NCBI GenBank assembly: GCA_025667525.1
Contig: CM046876.1
Span: forward strand, 77,471,235 to 77,535,234
Direction of reading: 5' to 3'
From: Glebionis coronaria
Lineage: Eukaryota > Streptophyta > Magnoliopsida > Asterales > Asteraceae
Length of the DNA: 64,000 nucleotides
The position numbers and the translations under genes were made by a program. Each line of letters begins with the position of its first letter. The first letter of the stretch is position 1. Shown here piece by piece: positions 47,232 to 58,323 of the stretch. Under the pieces are notes generated by a model. It did no database searches. It was not told the DNA's origin and worked only from the letters and a program-made list of their open reading frames with translations.

Positions 47232-47748
47232 GGTTCCGGATGAACACAAACTTCCGGATGAACAAAAAGTTCCGAATGAGTTTTAGAAGTTCCGAATGAA
47301 AGTGTTTTCAAAAGTTCCGAATGAGTTTTAAAAGTTCCGAATAAATTTCCTTTCAAAAAGTTCCGAATCAATTTTTAAAAGTTCCGAATGAATGCTCTTT
47401 TCAAATCTTCCGAATAAACTTCTGAGTCAAAAGTTCCGAGTGAACTTCCGGATAAACTTCCGGACCAAAAGTTCCGGACGAAGTTCCGGATCAACAACTT
47501 CCGAACGAAGTTCCGGGTAAACTTCCGGACCAATCTTCCGGGTGAACTTCCGGACCAATCTTCCGGGTGAACTTCCGAATCAATCTTCCGAATCAATCTT
47601 CCGAGTAAAGTTCCGAAGCAAGTTCCGGGTGAAGTTCCGAATTAAGTTCCGAATCAATTCTTCCAAGTAAAGTTCCGAACGAAGTTCCGGATCAAAACTT
47701 CCGAACCAAGTTCCGAGTGAACTTCCGAATCAAGGTCAACTTCCGAAT
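47232..47748 (+). repeat. TTCCGAA/TTCCGGA motif array, 5' LTR of F
   Basis: Some forty copies of a core TTCCGR, mostly preceded by AAG or AAC and spaced about 10-20 bases apart. Some runs form 18-base units such as the one duplicated in the 3' LTR. It gives a CpG-rich island in an otherwise AT-rich LTR. Confidence 0.9.
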
Positions 47749-48034
47749 CAATTTTCTTTTGAGCATTTTTTAAGTCTTACTTACTGTTTCTTCTTACTTA
47801 CTGTTTTTTCATTTTATATTTACATTTTAATTTTAATTCTAGTTTTATTAATTGTTATTAAATTAATTACTTTTGATTTAAGTTTTCATGTTAATGCATT
47901 TAAACCTTTGAGTAGATTAGAAAACCAAAACCCCTTTTTTAGTAACCAAAAACAATCATTCCACTTAGAACCGAGATCAATTCGAGAGGATATCGAGAGA
48001 ATTATAGAACCCAATCAAAAATCCTAGTATCAAA

Positions 48035-48050
48035 TGGCGCCGCTGCCGGG
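48035..48050 (+). promoter_or_regulatory. Primer-binding site of element F
   Basis: TGGCGCCGCTGCCGGG, two bases after the LTR; tRNA-Asp type. Confidence 0.9.
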
Positions 48051-48244
48051 TCTTCTCGTTAAGATCAACAGTTTTTTTGTGAGAACTTGGATTTTGGGAT
48101 CCGCTCCAGTGAACGTTACTTTTTCATAAAAATCTTCAAAAACACAAAAAAATATAAAATTTTCAAAAATCCTAAAAATTAAAAAACATAAAAACCAAAA
48201 ATATTTTTGCTTTGTTTTTGCCTTGTTAGTTCTTTTGCAGGTGT
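48051..48244 (+). other. Leader of element F
   Basis: Short untranslated leader. It contains GGATTTTGGGATCCGCTC (48089-48106) and a small inverted repeat ending GAACG, as in A and B. An A-rich tract follows. A pyrimidine-rich splice-acceptor-like stretch ending TTCTTTTGCAG (48230-48240) lies four bases before the gag ATG. Confidence 0.6.
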
Positions 48245-50070
48245 ATGCGCACTCGATCAACGTCTTATCAAGAGCCCGAGCCTCTCGAAGACTTAGACAT
48301 GGCCGGTGTACAAAACAACAACAACATACCACCTCAAAACAATAATAACAACAATAACAATCCACCTTTCAACAACAATAATAACAACAACAATGAGCCT
48401 CTACCGGATAATCGCCCGATGATTGAACTTCTGCAAGCACATGTAGATGGCCACAATGATCCAATTGTCCTACCAGCGATTGCAGCCAACAATTTTGAGC
48501 TCAAATCCGGCTTTATCCAGATGGTCTCTGCTCAACCATTCTGGGGGCGTACCATTGATGATCCACATGACCACATCAAGAGATTCTTGCAACTCACCAA
48601 TACGGTCAAATTCAATGGTGTTCCACTAGAGGTAATCCGGTTACAACTTTTTCCCTTTTCTTTAGAGGGACAAGCCCGGCATTGGCTTGCTAAGGAACCG
48701 CCACAGAGTATTCTTTCGTGGACGGATTTGGAGACCAAGTTTATCAATTACTTTTTCCCATCCTCTCGTACTACCGCTTTGCGGAATGAAATTATCAATT
48801 TTGAACAAAAGTACGATGAGTCATTTAGTGAATCTTGGGACCGTTTCAAAGACCTTTTGAGAAAATGCCCACCACATGGTTTTACCAAAGTGCACCAAAT
48901 TAATACTTTTTATAATGGTTTAAACATGAATAACCAAGATTTACTAAACAGTGCCTCGGGGGGTAATCTTTTGGCTAAGACTTCCAATGCTGCTTGGGAT
49001 ATCACTGAGAATAAGTCTCGCGTGCAAACCAAGAGTGTTCGGACCAATGTCGCTAGTGCTAGTACTAGTGACAGCGACAAGCGACTTGACAAAATCACTA
49101 CGCTTCTTGAATCGCTTGCTACCCAAACCGCCAGCAACACCAACAGCATCAACGCTAGAAACGCTAAAGACGCTCAAGTCAATGCCGTTAGCCAACCATG
49201 CGAGATATGCGGGGGTCCTCACTCTTACACCACTTGTACTGCCACCCAAGACTACCCTTCTGAGAATGTGAATGCAGCTTATGGCACTTATCCTCAACCT
49301 GCCTATCAAGCTCGACCTCAAGGTGATCGTAACTTGCTTAGCTACCGCTCTAACAACTATCTCTCACCACCTGGTTTTCCTCCAAACAACCCAAACCAAC
49401 AACAAAACCTCAATCGCCCTCCTTAACAACAACAACCACCTCGTACACCATACATACCACCTCACAAACAACCACAACCACCTCAAAGAAATAACCAAGT
49501 TTACCAGCAACCTGCTTATCAACCACCCGCATACAATGCTCCTCCCAACCAACCCACCGCTTTACACCAAGAAGTGGAAACCTACATGAGGACTAATGAT
49601 GTGATCGTGGGAAATCTTCAGCGGGAAGTGCTCAACCTAAAAGCAGACCTGGTCAAACAAGGGAACGATCTGAGAGCTGATATGAGAAACACGTTGGATA
49701 GTCAAATGAATGACTTAAAGAACATGATGGCTAGTTTCTTCCAAAGTAATCAACCCTCTTCTTCGGGTATTCTCCCGAGTAACACTGTTGCGAATCCAAG
49801 AGGGGAGATGAAAGCAATCACCACTCGCAGTGGCAAAGGTACCAAGGAACCAGAGCTTCCTATACCTCCACCGGTGATTGTGACTAAGGAGAACGAGTCA
49901 CCTGCTCCTATTCCTCATCCTTATCCTTCCCCAATTTCTCCACCTCTTACTTCTACCCCTCCCCCACCCAAGGATGTGAGTGATCCTATTCTTCCAAAGC
50001 CCTCCTCTTCTTCCAATATACCTTATCCATCGAGGTTGAGGAAAGAGAAGCTCAAAAGCAAGGACGATAT
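48245..50070 (+). pseudogene. Gag region of element F polyprotein
   Basis: ATG at 48245 opens M-R-T-R, followed by an asparagine-rich stretch encoded by an AAC/AAT microsatellite (48320-48395). The capsid-like part has DNRPMIELLQAHV, FELKSGFIQMV, DDPHDHIKRF, FPFSLEGQARHWL and LRKCPPHGF. The zinc knuckle near 49200-49240 is C-x2-C-x3-H-x4-C. A proline/glutamine-rich segment and a coiled-coil-like stretch (about 49575-49740) follow, then a proline-rich linker. A single in-frame stop (CAA to TAA) at 49424-49426 breaks it; the frame is otherwise continuous into protease. Intact, it would be the packaging protein of this family. Confidence 0.92.
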
Positions 50071-53000
50071 TCAGGTTTCGAACTTTCTTAAAATGTTCAA
50101 ACAATTGAATTTTAACATCTCCTTCGCTGAAGCTCTCGCTCACATGCCTAAGTACGCGAAAATGTTTAAAGATCTTCTGAGTGACAAGGAAAAGCTTCTT
50201 GATATTGCCAACACCCAACTTAATGAGAATTGCTCTTCAGTGCTCTTAAGGAAATTGCCAACCAAGCTTGGTGATCCGGGTCGTTTCTTAATCCCTTGCA
50301 ATTTCCCGGGAGTAGAGAATTGCATGGCCCTAGCCGATCTAGGTGCAAGTATTAATCTAATGCCTCTAAGCGTTTGGAAGCAATTATCTCTCCCTGAGCT
50401 AGTCCCCACCAAAATGACTTTGGAATTAGCTAACAGTACGGTTGCTTATCCAGTGGGGATAGCCGAAGACGTCTTTGTAGGAGTCGACAAATTCACTTTT
50501 CCTGCCGATTTCGTCGTCGTCGACTACGAGATGGACCCTCATGTTCCCTTGATCGTGGGTCGTCCATTCCTGAGGACCGGTCGCACTCTCATCGATGTTG
50601 AAGCCGGTGAGCTTATCATGAGAGTGGGTGACGATAAAATCGTCTTCAACATGGGAAAGTTGTCTAATTGTATTGACGTTCTGGATGAGGCTTGTGAAGA
50701 ACACTTTAATGATGCTTGTAAAAATATTCCTACCTCTCTTCCCAATGTTGAAATCGTTTCCTCTATTGATTCATCACTGTCTCTATTTGGAGAAAGTGAT
50801 TTCTTTTGGAAAGATCTTGAAACCACCATGGGAGATGTGAACTTAGCTAATGATGATTCTCCCACCGATGGGGATGACGACATGCATTTCTTTGAAAACC
50901 TTCTCAACGAAGACAATCTTTCTCCACCATCTCCCACGGTTATTGCTATCGATACTCCGACTTTGAAAACGCCTCCCGTCGAAAATCCTCCGGATTTAGA
51001 ACTTAAGAAGTTGCCGCCCCATCTCGAGTACGTGTTCCTTGAAGATAAGAAGAAGTCGCCCGTCATCATCGCAAAGGACCTAAAGGAAGAAGAAAAAGCC
51101 CGACTTGTCGCCGTGTTGAAGAAGCATAAAAGAGCTATCGCTTGGAAAATCTACGACATTCGTGGAATTGATCCTCACTTCTGCACACACAAAATTCTCA
51201 TGGAGGACGACTTTAAGCCCACAATTTAAAGCCAACGAAGGGTGAATCCAAAAATCCATGAAGTCATCAAAACAGAGGTTATCAAACTTCTTGATGCGGG
51301 TATGATTTACCCTATTTCGGATTCACCATGGGTTAGTCCAGTCCATTGTGTGCCTAAGAAAGGCGGAATCACCGTTGTGCCCAATGCAAACAACGAGTTG
51401 ATTTCTACCCGTCTCGTTACTGGGTGGAGAGTTTGTATAGACTACCGCAAACTCAATGATGCCACGAGAAAGGATCACTTCCCTCTACCTTTTATGGACC
51501 AAATGCTTGAACGTTTAGCGGGTAATGAATATTACTGCTTTCTTGATGGTTTCTCGGGTTATTTCCAAATACCCATCGATCCCCAAGATCAAGAGAAGAC
51601 AACATTCACTTGTCCTTATGGCACATTTGCTTACAAAAGAATGCCTTTTGGCTTATGCAATGCCCCCGGGACTTTTCAAAGGTGCATGTTAGCTATCTTC
51701 CATGACATGGTTGAACAAACCATGGAAGTCTTCATGGATGATTTCTCGGTTTTTGGGGATTCCTTCTCTTCTTGCCTTGCCAATTTGGAACGTATGCTTA
51801 AGCGGTGCGAAGACACTCGCCTTGTTCTGAATTGGGGAAAATGCCATTTTATGGTAAAAGAAGGCATCGTGCTAGGACACAAGATTTCCAAAGCCGGTCT
51901 TGAAGTAGACCATGCTAAAGTCGATGTTATCGCTAAGTTGCCTCCACCTTCAACCGTGAAGGGTGTGAGAAGTTTTCTGGGTCATGCGGGCATCTACCGT
52001 CGATTCATCAAAGATTTTTCTCAAATCGCTCGCCCGATGACCCACCTCTTGGAAAAAGATACTCCTTTTATCTTTTCCAAAGAGTGTCTTGAAGCCTTCA
52101 ACTCGCTTAAGGATAAGCTAACCAAGGCACCCGTCTTGGTTACCCCTAATTGGGAGCTTCCCTTTGAGTTGATGTTCGATGCTAGTGATTTTGCTATTGG
52201 AGCGGTTCTGGGACAAAGAGTGAACAAACACTTCCAACCGATCCATTACGCTAGCAAGACAATGACTGGGGCTCAATTGCATTACACGACAACCGAAAAA
52301 GAGCTTTTAGCTGTTGTCTATGCCTTTGAAAAGTTTCGCCCCTATCTTGTCCTTTCCACCATAATCGTCTACACCGATCATTCCGCGTTGAAGTACTTGT
52401 TGACAAAGCAAGATTCCAAACCAAGACTTCTTCGCTGGGTTTTGCTTCTCCAAGAATTTAAAATCGAAATTCGCGATAAAAAAGGAGCTAAAAACCTAGC
52501 CGCGGATCATCTCAGTAGACTTGAGGATCCTTACCAAGGGGATCATCCGAACAAAGAAATCAATGATTCTTTCCCCTGGAGACCTTAATGTCTATCAATT
52601 CGGATTCTGATGAAACCCCGTGGTTTGCGGACATTGTAAACTACTTAGCGGGTGGAATTCTCAAGGAAGGGTTAACATCCCAACAAAAGAAAAAGTTCTT
52701 CAACGACATTAAGGCTTACTTTTGGGATGACCCTTACCTATTCAAACAATGTGCCGACTTGCTTATTCGTCGATGTGTTGATGGAGCGGCAGCTTTAGAA
52801 ATCCTTGACGCTTGCCACAAAGGACCCACCGGTGGTCACTTTGGTCCCAACTACACCGCCAAAAAAGTGTTTGATTCGGGATTTTATTGGCCCACCATAT
52901 ATCGTGACGCTCACAATATGGTTAAACGTTGTGATGCTTGCCAAAAACAAGGCAAGATCACACATAAAGACGAGATGCCTCAGAATTTCATTCAAGAATG

Positions 53001-53896
53001 TGAAATCTTTGATGTTTGGGGTATCGACTTTATGGGGCCATTCCCTTCATCTAAAGGAAACAAATACATCCTTGTAGCCGTTGACTACGTTTCAAAGTAG
53101 GTCGAAGCCAAAGCTTTACCTACTAATGACGCAAGGGTGGTTTGTAACTTTTTGAAATCGCTATTCGCTAGATTCGGTGTGCCTCGTGCCATTATTAGTG
53201 ATCGTAGGACTCGTTTTTGCAATGACTAATTCGCAAGAGTCATGGCTAAGTACGGTGTAAATCATCGTCTTTCCACCGCCTACCACCCACAAACTAATGG
53301 CCAGGCTGAAATATCCAACCGAGGACTAAAGAGAATTCTTGAAAGAACCGTGGGAGAGCATCGTGCCTCATGGGCTGATAAACTTGATGATGCTTTGTGG
53401 GCTTTTCGTACTGCATACAAGACTCTGATTGGTTGTACACCATATCGTCTCGTGTACGGGAAAGCGTGCCACCTCCCCATTGAGTTGGAGCACAAGGCTT
53501 ACTGGGCCTTGAAGTGGGCCAATTTTGATATCAACAAAGCCGGTGACCTACGCAAGATCCAACTCAATGAGCTGAATGAACTCCGGAATGAGGCTTATGA
53601 AAATTCTTTGATCTATAAGGAGAAGACTAAGCTCATTCACGACTCCAAGATTAAAAACCGAGAGTTTCATATGGGAGACAAAGTTTTACTCTTGGTTGAA
53701 AATCTTTTCGGGCAAGCTAAAATCTCGTTGGTCCGGCCCATTCACCATTGCCCAAATTTTTCCATATGGTACTCTCGAGCTCGCTCAACCTAATGGACCT
53801 AATTTTAAGGTGAATGGCCAACGAGTGAAGTTGTACTTTGGTGAGGACATCTCTCAGGAGATGATTCCATCCCTCACCACGTTCCCCATGAACTAA
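50071..53896 (+). pseudogene. Protease, RT, RNase H and integrase of element F
   Basis: Continuous with gag. Protease motif LADLGASINLMP is at about 50333-50368. RT has [31 protein letters not shown] and FMDD (about 51732). RNase H begins about 52160 ([12 protein letters not shown]) and has [10 protein letters not shown]. The integrase zinc domain is at 52810-52950 (CDAC pair) and the DDE core at about 53020-53480, followed by the C-terminal tail to the stop at 53894-53896. Breaks are CAA/CAG-to-TAA at 51227-51229, a one-base deletion near 52577, TGG-to-TAG at 53098-53100, a CAA-to-TAA near 53227, and an 8-base deletion near 53690. The integrase ISDRG motif is ISDRR here. Confidence 0.93.
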
Positions 53897-55821
53897 TTTT
53901 GGGTCGAGTCAGGCTCGTGACTCGGTTATCAAAAACAAGCGCTCCTCGGGAGGCAGCCCGAGTATCTATCCTCTTCGTTTTAACCTCCTAAGTGTAGGGG
54001 AGCCTCTATAGGTGTTTGTATTTGTGTGGTGATGTGATTACGGGGATAAGTGAACTCTTAGAACCGTTGAAGAACCGTGTTCCCGTGTTATCCGAAATTC
54101 GGTTCTATCTCTCAACTATCGTGATTCAATTTTCTTCATACTCACATTTGAAATTGATCACTTTAGTCGTCTCTTCCTTAACTTGATTTAACCAACGTGC
54201 ACAATGTCATAAGTGTAGATGAGACTTTTCCCACATGCTTAAACATTGAGGACAATGTTTATCTTAAGTGTAGGGGGACTTTTATCGAAGTTTTAAGTGG
54301 ACTTTTCCATGAAAATGCCTTCAATTAACCGGAAAATCATCTTTTTCAATATTTTTCAAATTTTTAATTAACCTTGGCCATTTAGTCGTAATTTTTAAAC
54401 TTTTCTCGTTGCTTTCATATGTATATATCCCGCTTTAAAGTCAAAAATAATAATAAAGTGGTGTAGCTAGTTTAGAAGTCTTTGACATATTAGGCCCGTT
54501 GCGATTATTTCGACTCAACCCGAATAGACTTATCCAAGTTTATTCTAGCTAGTATCCTTAACCATGTAGACCTTAATTGGTTTATTAGGCTAAGTATCCA
54601 CGAGTCTCATTACTTGAGATTTTAAATTGTGGAGGACGAGAAATGATAGAGTCAATTATAAGTCGGTATTCTTGCACAAGCTCACTTGGTTTAATTATTT
54701 GCCTATTCTCCCATCACTTGCTAATAATTTATCTGCAATAAGTAAGGTCGTATGATTTGAAAAGTTACTTAGCTTCTAGCCCAAGATCGTTTAAAAGTTG
54801 CTCGGTAATGATAAGAGTTCATAGACAAGGCATAACTTATGAAGCGGGGCGCGAAGATTGGCGAGTCCGAAAACGCCCTAACAAGGCATGAGGATTCCAT
54901 TTTATTGCTAAAGATCCAAAGTGATGTGAAAAGCATTATTCCCAAAGTCAATATGAAGGATCAAGACTCACGACGAAAAGCAATCAACTCCCATAAAGAT
55001 GATGGAGAAGTCTATCCGAAAAGACCCTAACAAGGTATGAGGATAAATTGATCCAAGTCTGAAAAGGAGGCGGATCGTTGTATCTCAAAATCCCAAATAG
55101 AGATTGAAGAAATAATCATGAAGTCGTGGTCAACAAAGTTGGAGTACCTCTCAAAAGTCTCCAAGTGAAGAAACTCTTTGAACGATGAGAAGACCATTAT
55201 CTCAAGCACGTCTCTCAAGATATGAAGTATGAAGTACATGCCAAATATCGGCCCGAGAAAGGTCTCAAATCGTGAACCGAGTTATGCCAAGATATGAACT
55301 TTTTGATATCCCGAGAAGCAGTTTTAAGAGATTTTGTCCTTTAGCTAACTATTGATCAAATCGTCCTACTTTGCTTTCAGCCTAAATAAACTATCGAAAT
55401 AAGTCCAAAAATGCATCTTCATGATCATTCTAAGACAAAAATAAAATATAAGAGATACACCTAGGAATAAGGGAGTTTAAGCATATAATTAAGCCATGTG
55501 TGTAAGTGTTTGATTTACTAACTTATAATAACAATGATCTCGTTTTTAAGCTTAGTTTGGGGAACGTGAAACTTGAGGGTGATAAATCTTCGCAGCACCA
55601 AAGCCCTAATGTAAGTCTTTGATCTCTTTGCAAGTTATTTCCATGTAGCTATTTTCAAGTGAAAATGGTTTTCTATCCTTTTGTTTCCTTTAAAGTTTTA
55701 ACTTCTTTTAGTACTTTAATTTTTGTTTAGTAGTATTTTAATAAGGCCAATGTTGATGGATTATGAGAAAAGTGTAAATGTGCTTTGTCACTAAGCATTG
55801 CATGAGGGCATGGCAATGGTT
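53897..55821 (+). other. 3' untranslated region of element F
   Basis: Non-coding, aligned with D's. AAGTGTAGGGG motifs lie at 53990 and 54265, with a decayed copy (AAGTGTAGATG) at 54210. An ACATTGAGGACAATGT inverted repeat precedes the third copy. The MITE-free (empty) site corresponding to D's hAT insertion is at about 54813-54840. No envelope-like frame. Confidence 0.75.
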
Positions 55822-55835
55822 AAGTGTAGTGGATT
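55822..55835 (+). promoter_or_regulatory. Polypurine tract of element F
   Basis: AAGTGTAGTGGATT, one base different from the tract of A, B and D, directly before the 3' LTR. Confidence 0.85.
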
Positions 55836-57527
55836 TGGTAGGTGTGTAAACACCCATCCTTTTACCACTTAATTCTGGCTTAAAACGAGACCAAAACGCG
55901 TATTTAATATCATTTGTTTGGAATTATGCGTGGTTTTTGTGTTTATTGTGTTTTTAGAGCCGACCGGATGAATATTGAAGAAAACATGGGATTACACGGG
56001 ATTTATCGAAGAAAAATACTCAAAACGAAGTCTACTGTCCAAGAGATGCAAAAGATTTGAAGTCATTGGGCCTATTTGAAGATTTATCAAAGAAAAGAAC
56101 CAAAGATGGAAGATTTACATAAGTCGAAGAAACTCAAGTCTATTAAACGAAGAAATTAAAAGACGAGTTGAATTTAATCGACGACAAATCCCGAATAAGA
56201 ATCGAAAACGTCAACTTTTCTGAAAAGACGGGAAGACAAGAAGAACGGGAGAAAGCCCACTCACCAACCAAAGGGAACACCTATATAAAGGGTTCCCTTC
56301 ACACTTTTCATTCAGTTTTTTCATTCCCTTCTTTTCTCTCTTTTCTGTTCGTAGTCATCACCAACACCACTAGGGTGTTTGGTGATCTTGATTTTTATTA
56401 TTCCAAGAATCTTGTAGTTTAATCTTTGTCTTGTGATTGTTAAAACCTTAATCATTCAATATATCAATCTTTCCATTTCATCTTGTTCATCTTCATCTAT
56501 TTGGTTAAAAGTTTAAGTTCTTATTTGATTGATTTGATCTTTAAAAGTTATTGGGTTTTAAGTTTTTATTGATGGGATTTGTTGTTATTGGTTAGTATAT
56601 CATTTGTGTTTAGTTTTATTTAAGTTTTGGTGAAAAACTTGGTGATTTTTGGATCGAATTCGAGTTCCCCTGTTTCTTCGGTATCTTACTGTTCTTGAAG
56701 TATTCCCAGGTTCCGGATGAACACAAAGTTCCGGATGAACACAAACTTCCGGATGAACAAAAAGTTCCGAATGAGTTTTAGAAGTTCCGAATGAAAGTGT
56801 TTTCAAAAGTTCCGAATGAGTTTTAAAAGTTTCGAATAAATTTCCTTTCAAAAAGTTCCGAATCAATTTTTAAAAGTTCCGAATGAATGCTCTTTTCAAA
56901 TCTTCCGAATAAACTTCCGAGTCAAAAGTTCTGAGCGAACTTCCGGATAAACTTTCGGACCAAAAGTTCCGGACGAAGTTCCGGATCAACAACTTCCGAA
57001 CGAAGTTCCGGGTAAACTTCCGGACCAATCTTCCGGGTGAACTTCCGGACCAATCTTCCGGGTGAACTTCCGAATCAATCTTCTGAATCAATCTTCCGAG
57101 TAAAGTTCCGAAGCAAGTTCCGGGTGAAGTTCCGAATTAAGTTCCGAATCAATTCTTCCGAGTAAAGTTCCGAACGAAGTTCCGGATCAAAACTTCCGAA
57201 CCAAGTTCCGAGTGAACTTCCGAATCAAGGTCAACTTCCGAATCAATTTTCTTTTGAGCATTTTTTAAGTCTTACTTACTGTTTCTTCTTACTTACTGTT
57301 TCTTCATTTTATATTTACATTTTAATTTTAATTCTAGTTTTATTAATTGTTATTAAATTAATTACTTTTGATTTAAGTTTTCATGTTAATGCATTTAAAC
57401 CTTTGAGTAGATTAGAAAACCAAAACCCCTTTTTTAGTAACCAAAAACAATCATTCCACTTAGAACCGAGATCAATTCGAGAGGATATCGAGAGAATTAT
57501 AGAACCCAATCAAAAATCCTAGTATCA
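55836..57527 (+). repeat. 3' LTR of element F
   Basis: 1692 bp; 18 bases longer than the 5' LTR because one GTTCCGGATGAACACAAA unit is repeated near 56710-56745. Motif array 56708-57243. It ends at 57527 and is followed by the ACGCC duplication and A's gag leader. Confidence 0.96.
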
Positions 57528-57532
57528 ACGCC

Positions 57533-58303
57533 GATAGGTATATGTGTATGCGCTCGAGTGCGCATGCAACTCAACTCGAAGAATGAGAGAGGATCTCTCG
57601 GTCGACTTTTGAGAGAGAAGAGATTATCTCTCTCGAGGTGAAATAATTAATATCCACAAGAAAATATATAATATGTAGTACTAATTCGATGGCACACCAC
57701 TCACTACTATCACCTTTGAAAGACCCATAAGGAAGCGGAGAAACGAGGCGGCGCGTAGCACTTAAGAGCCTGCTTCTTTAGAATGTGAAATACACTCGCC
57801 TTATACCCCCCCACCCAGTGGCCTCTTTCTCAAGTTCAAGTAGATTGTAGTATTTATCTATTGTGTCTTAATTATGTTTGATCAATACACGTACTTAGGA
57901 CCGGAACACCCCAAAATACGGTGTATTGCCAAGGCAATACTTATGGAAGTAGGTAAATTGGTTGTTCGTATATACGTATATGTATTTACGTATAATAATG
58001 TATCAAAAATATTTTTGTATTTATTTGTTTTTATGAAAGTATAGTATGTACGTAAAAACGAGTGAATCCAATATATACAATATATTTTTGGTGTAATATA
58101 TTAGGAAAAATATTACTTTTTGAATTTTTTTTGGTTCAATCTTAGGAAAGAATTTATTTTTGTGGTTTTTTATTTTTTTATGTTTCATCTTTTTGATATT
58201 TTTTTGATATTTTTGATTTATGATACGTAAAAGGAACGTTCACAAGTGAACGGATCCCAAAATCCAATTGTAACCGTCAATCAATCGTCAATCTCCACGT
58301 AAT
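57533..58303 (-). other. Leader and first gag codons of element A
   Basis: Minus strand. The leader from 58303 contains GGATTTTGGGATCCG and a perfect hairpin CGTTCAC/GTGAACG (58237-58252), an A-rich tract, and a stretch near 57730-57830 conserved with B's leader. The gag ATG (M-R-T-R-A-H-T) is at 57565-57563, about 11 codons before the F insertion. The remaining gag lies at 46358 and below. Confidence 0.75.
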
Positions 58304-58321
58304 GACCTGGCAGTGACGCCA
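58304..58321 (-). promoter_or_regulatory. Decayed primer-binding site of element A
   Basis: Minus strand TGGCGTCACTGCCAGG differs from the F site TGGCGCCGCTGCCGGG at three positions, all C-to-T or G-to-A. Two of the three are at CG sites and one is in a CCG context. Confidence 0.8.
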
Positions 58322-58323
58322 TT

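Larger units (their letters stand above)
46359..48032 (+). repeat. 5' LTR of element F
   Basis: Begins TGATAGGTGTGTAAAC and ends CTAGTATCA, so it has canonical TG...CA ends. U3 start hairpin lies at 46360-46381. TATA box TATATAAA (46805-46812) sits inside an inverted repeat. A dense TTCCGAA/TTCCGGA array fills 47232-47748. The open frames at 46691-46945 and 47123-47596 recur in the 3' LTR by duplication only. Confidence 0.96.
46359..57527 (+). mobile_element. Element F: young full-length Athila-type element
   Basis: 11,169 bp with LTRs 46359-48032 (1674 bp) and 55836-57527 (1692 bp) and a perfect 5-bp target duplication ACGCC at 46354-46358 and 57528-57532. The LTRs differ by about 19 substitutions and one 18-bp repeat unit, about 1.1 percent by eye. 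It lies in the opposite orientation to A and interrupts A's gag after about a dozen codons. It carries primer site, leader, gag-pol, long 3' untranslated region and polypurine tract. Several stops and frameshifts make it defective despite its youth. Confidence 0.96.

Noticed and set aside
47232..47748. Regular TTCCGAA repeats considered as a CRISPR array
   Set aside because: Units are only about 6-9 bases with no constant long repeat or unique spacers, lie in a plant LTR and are duplicated with it.
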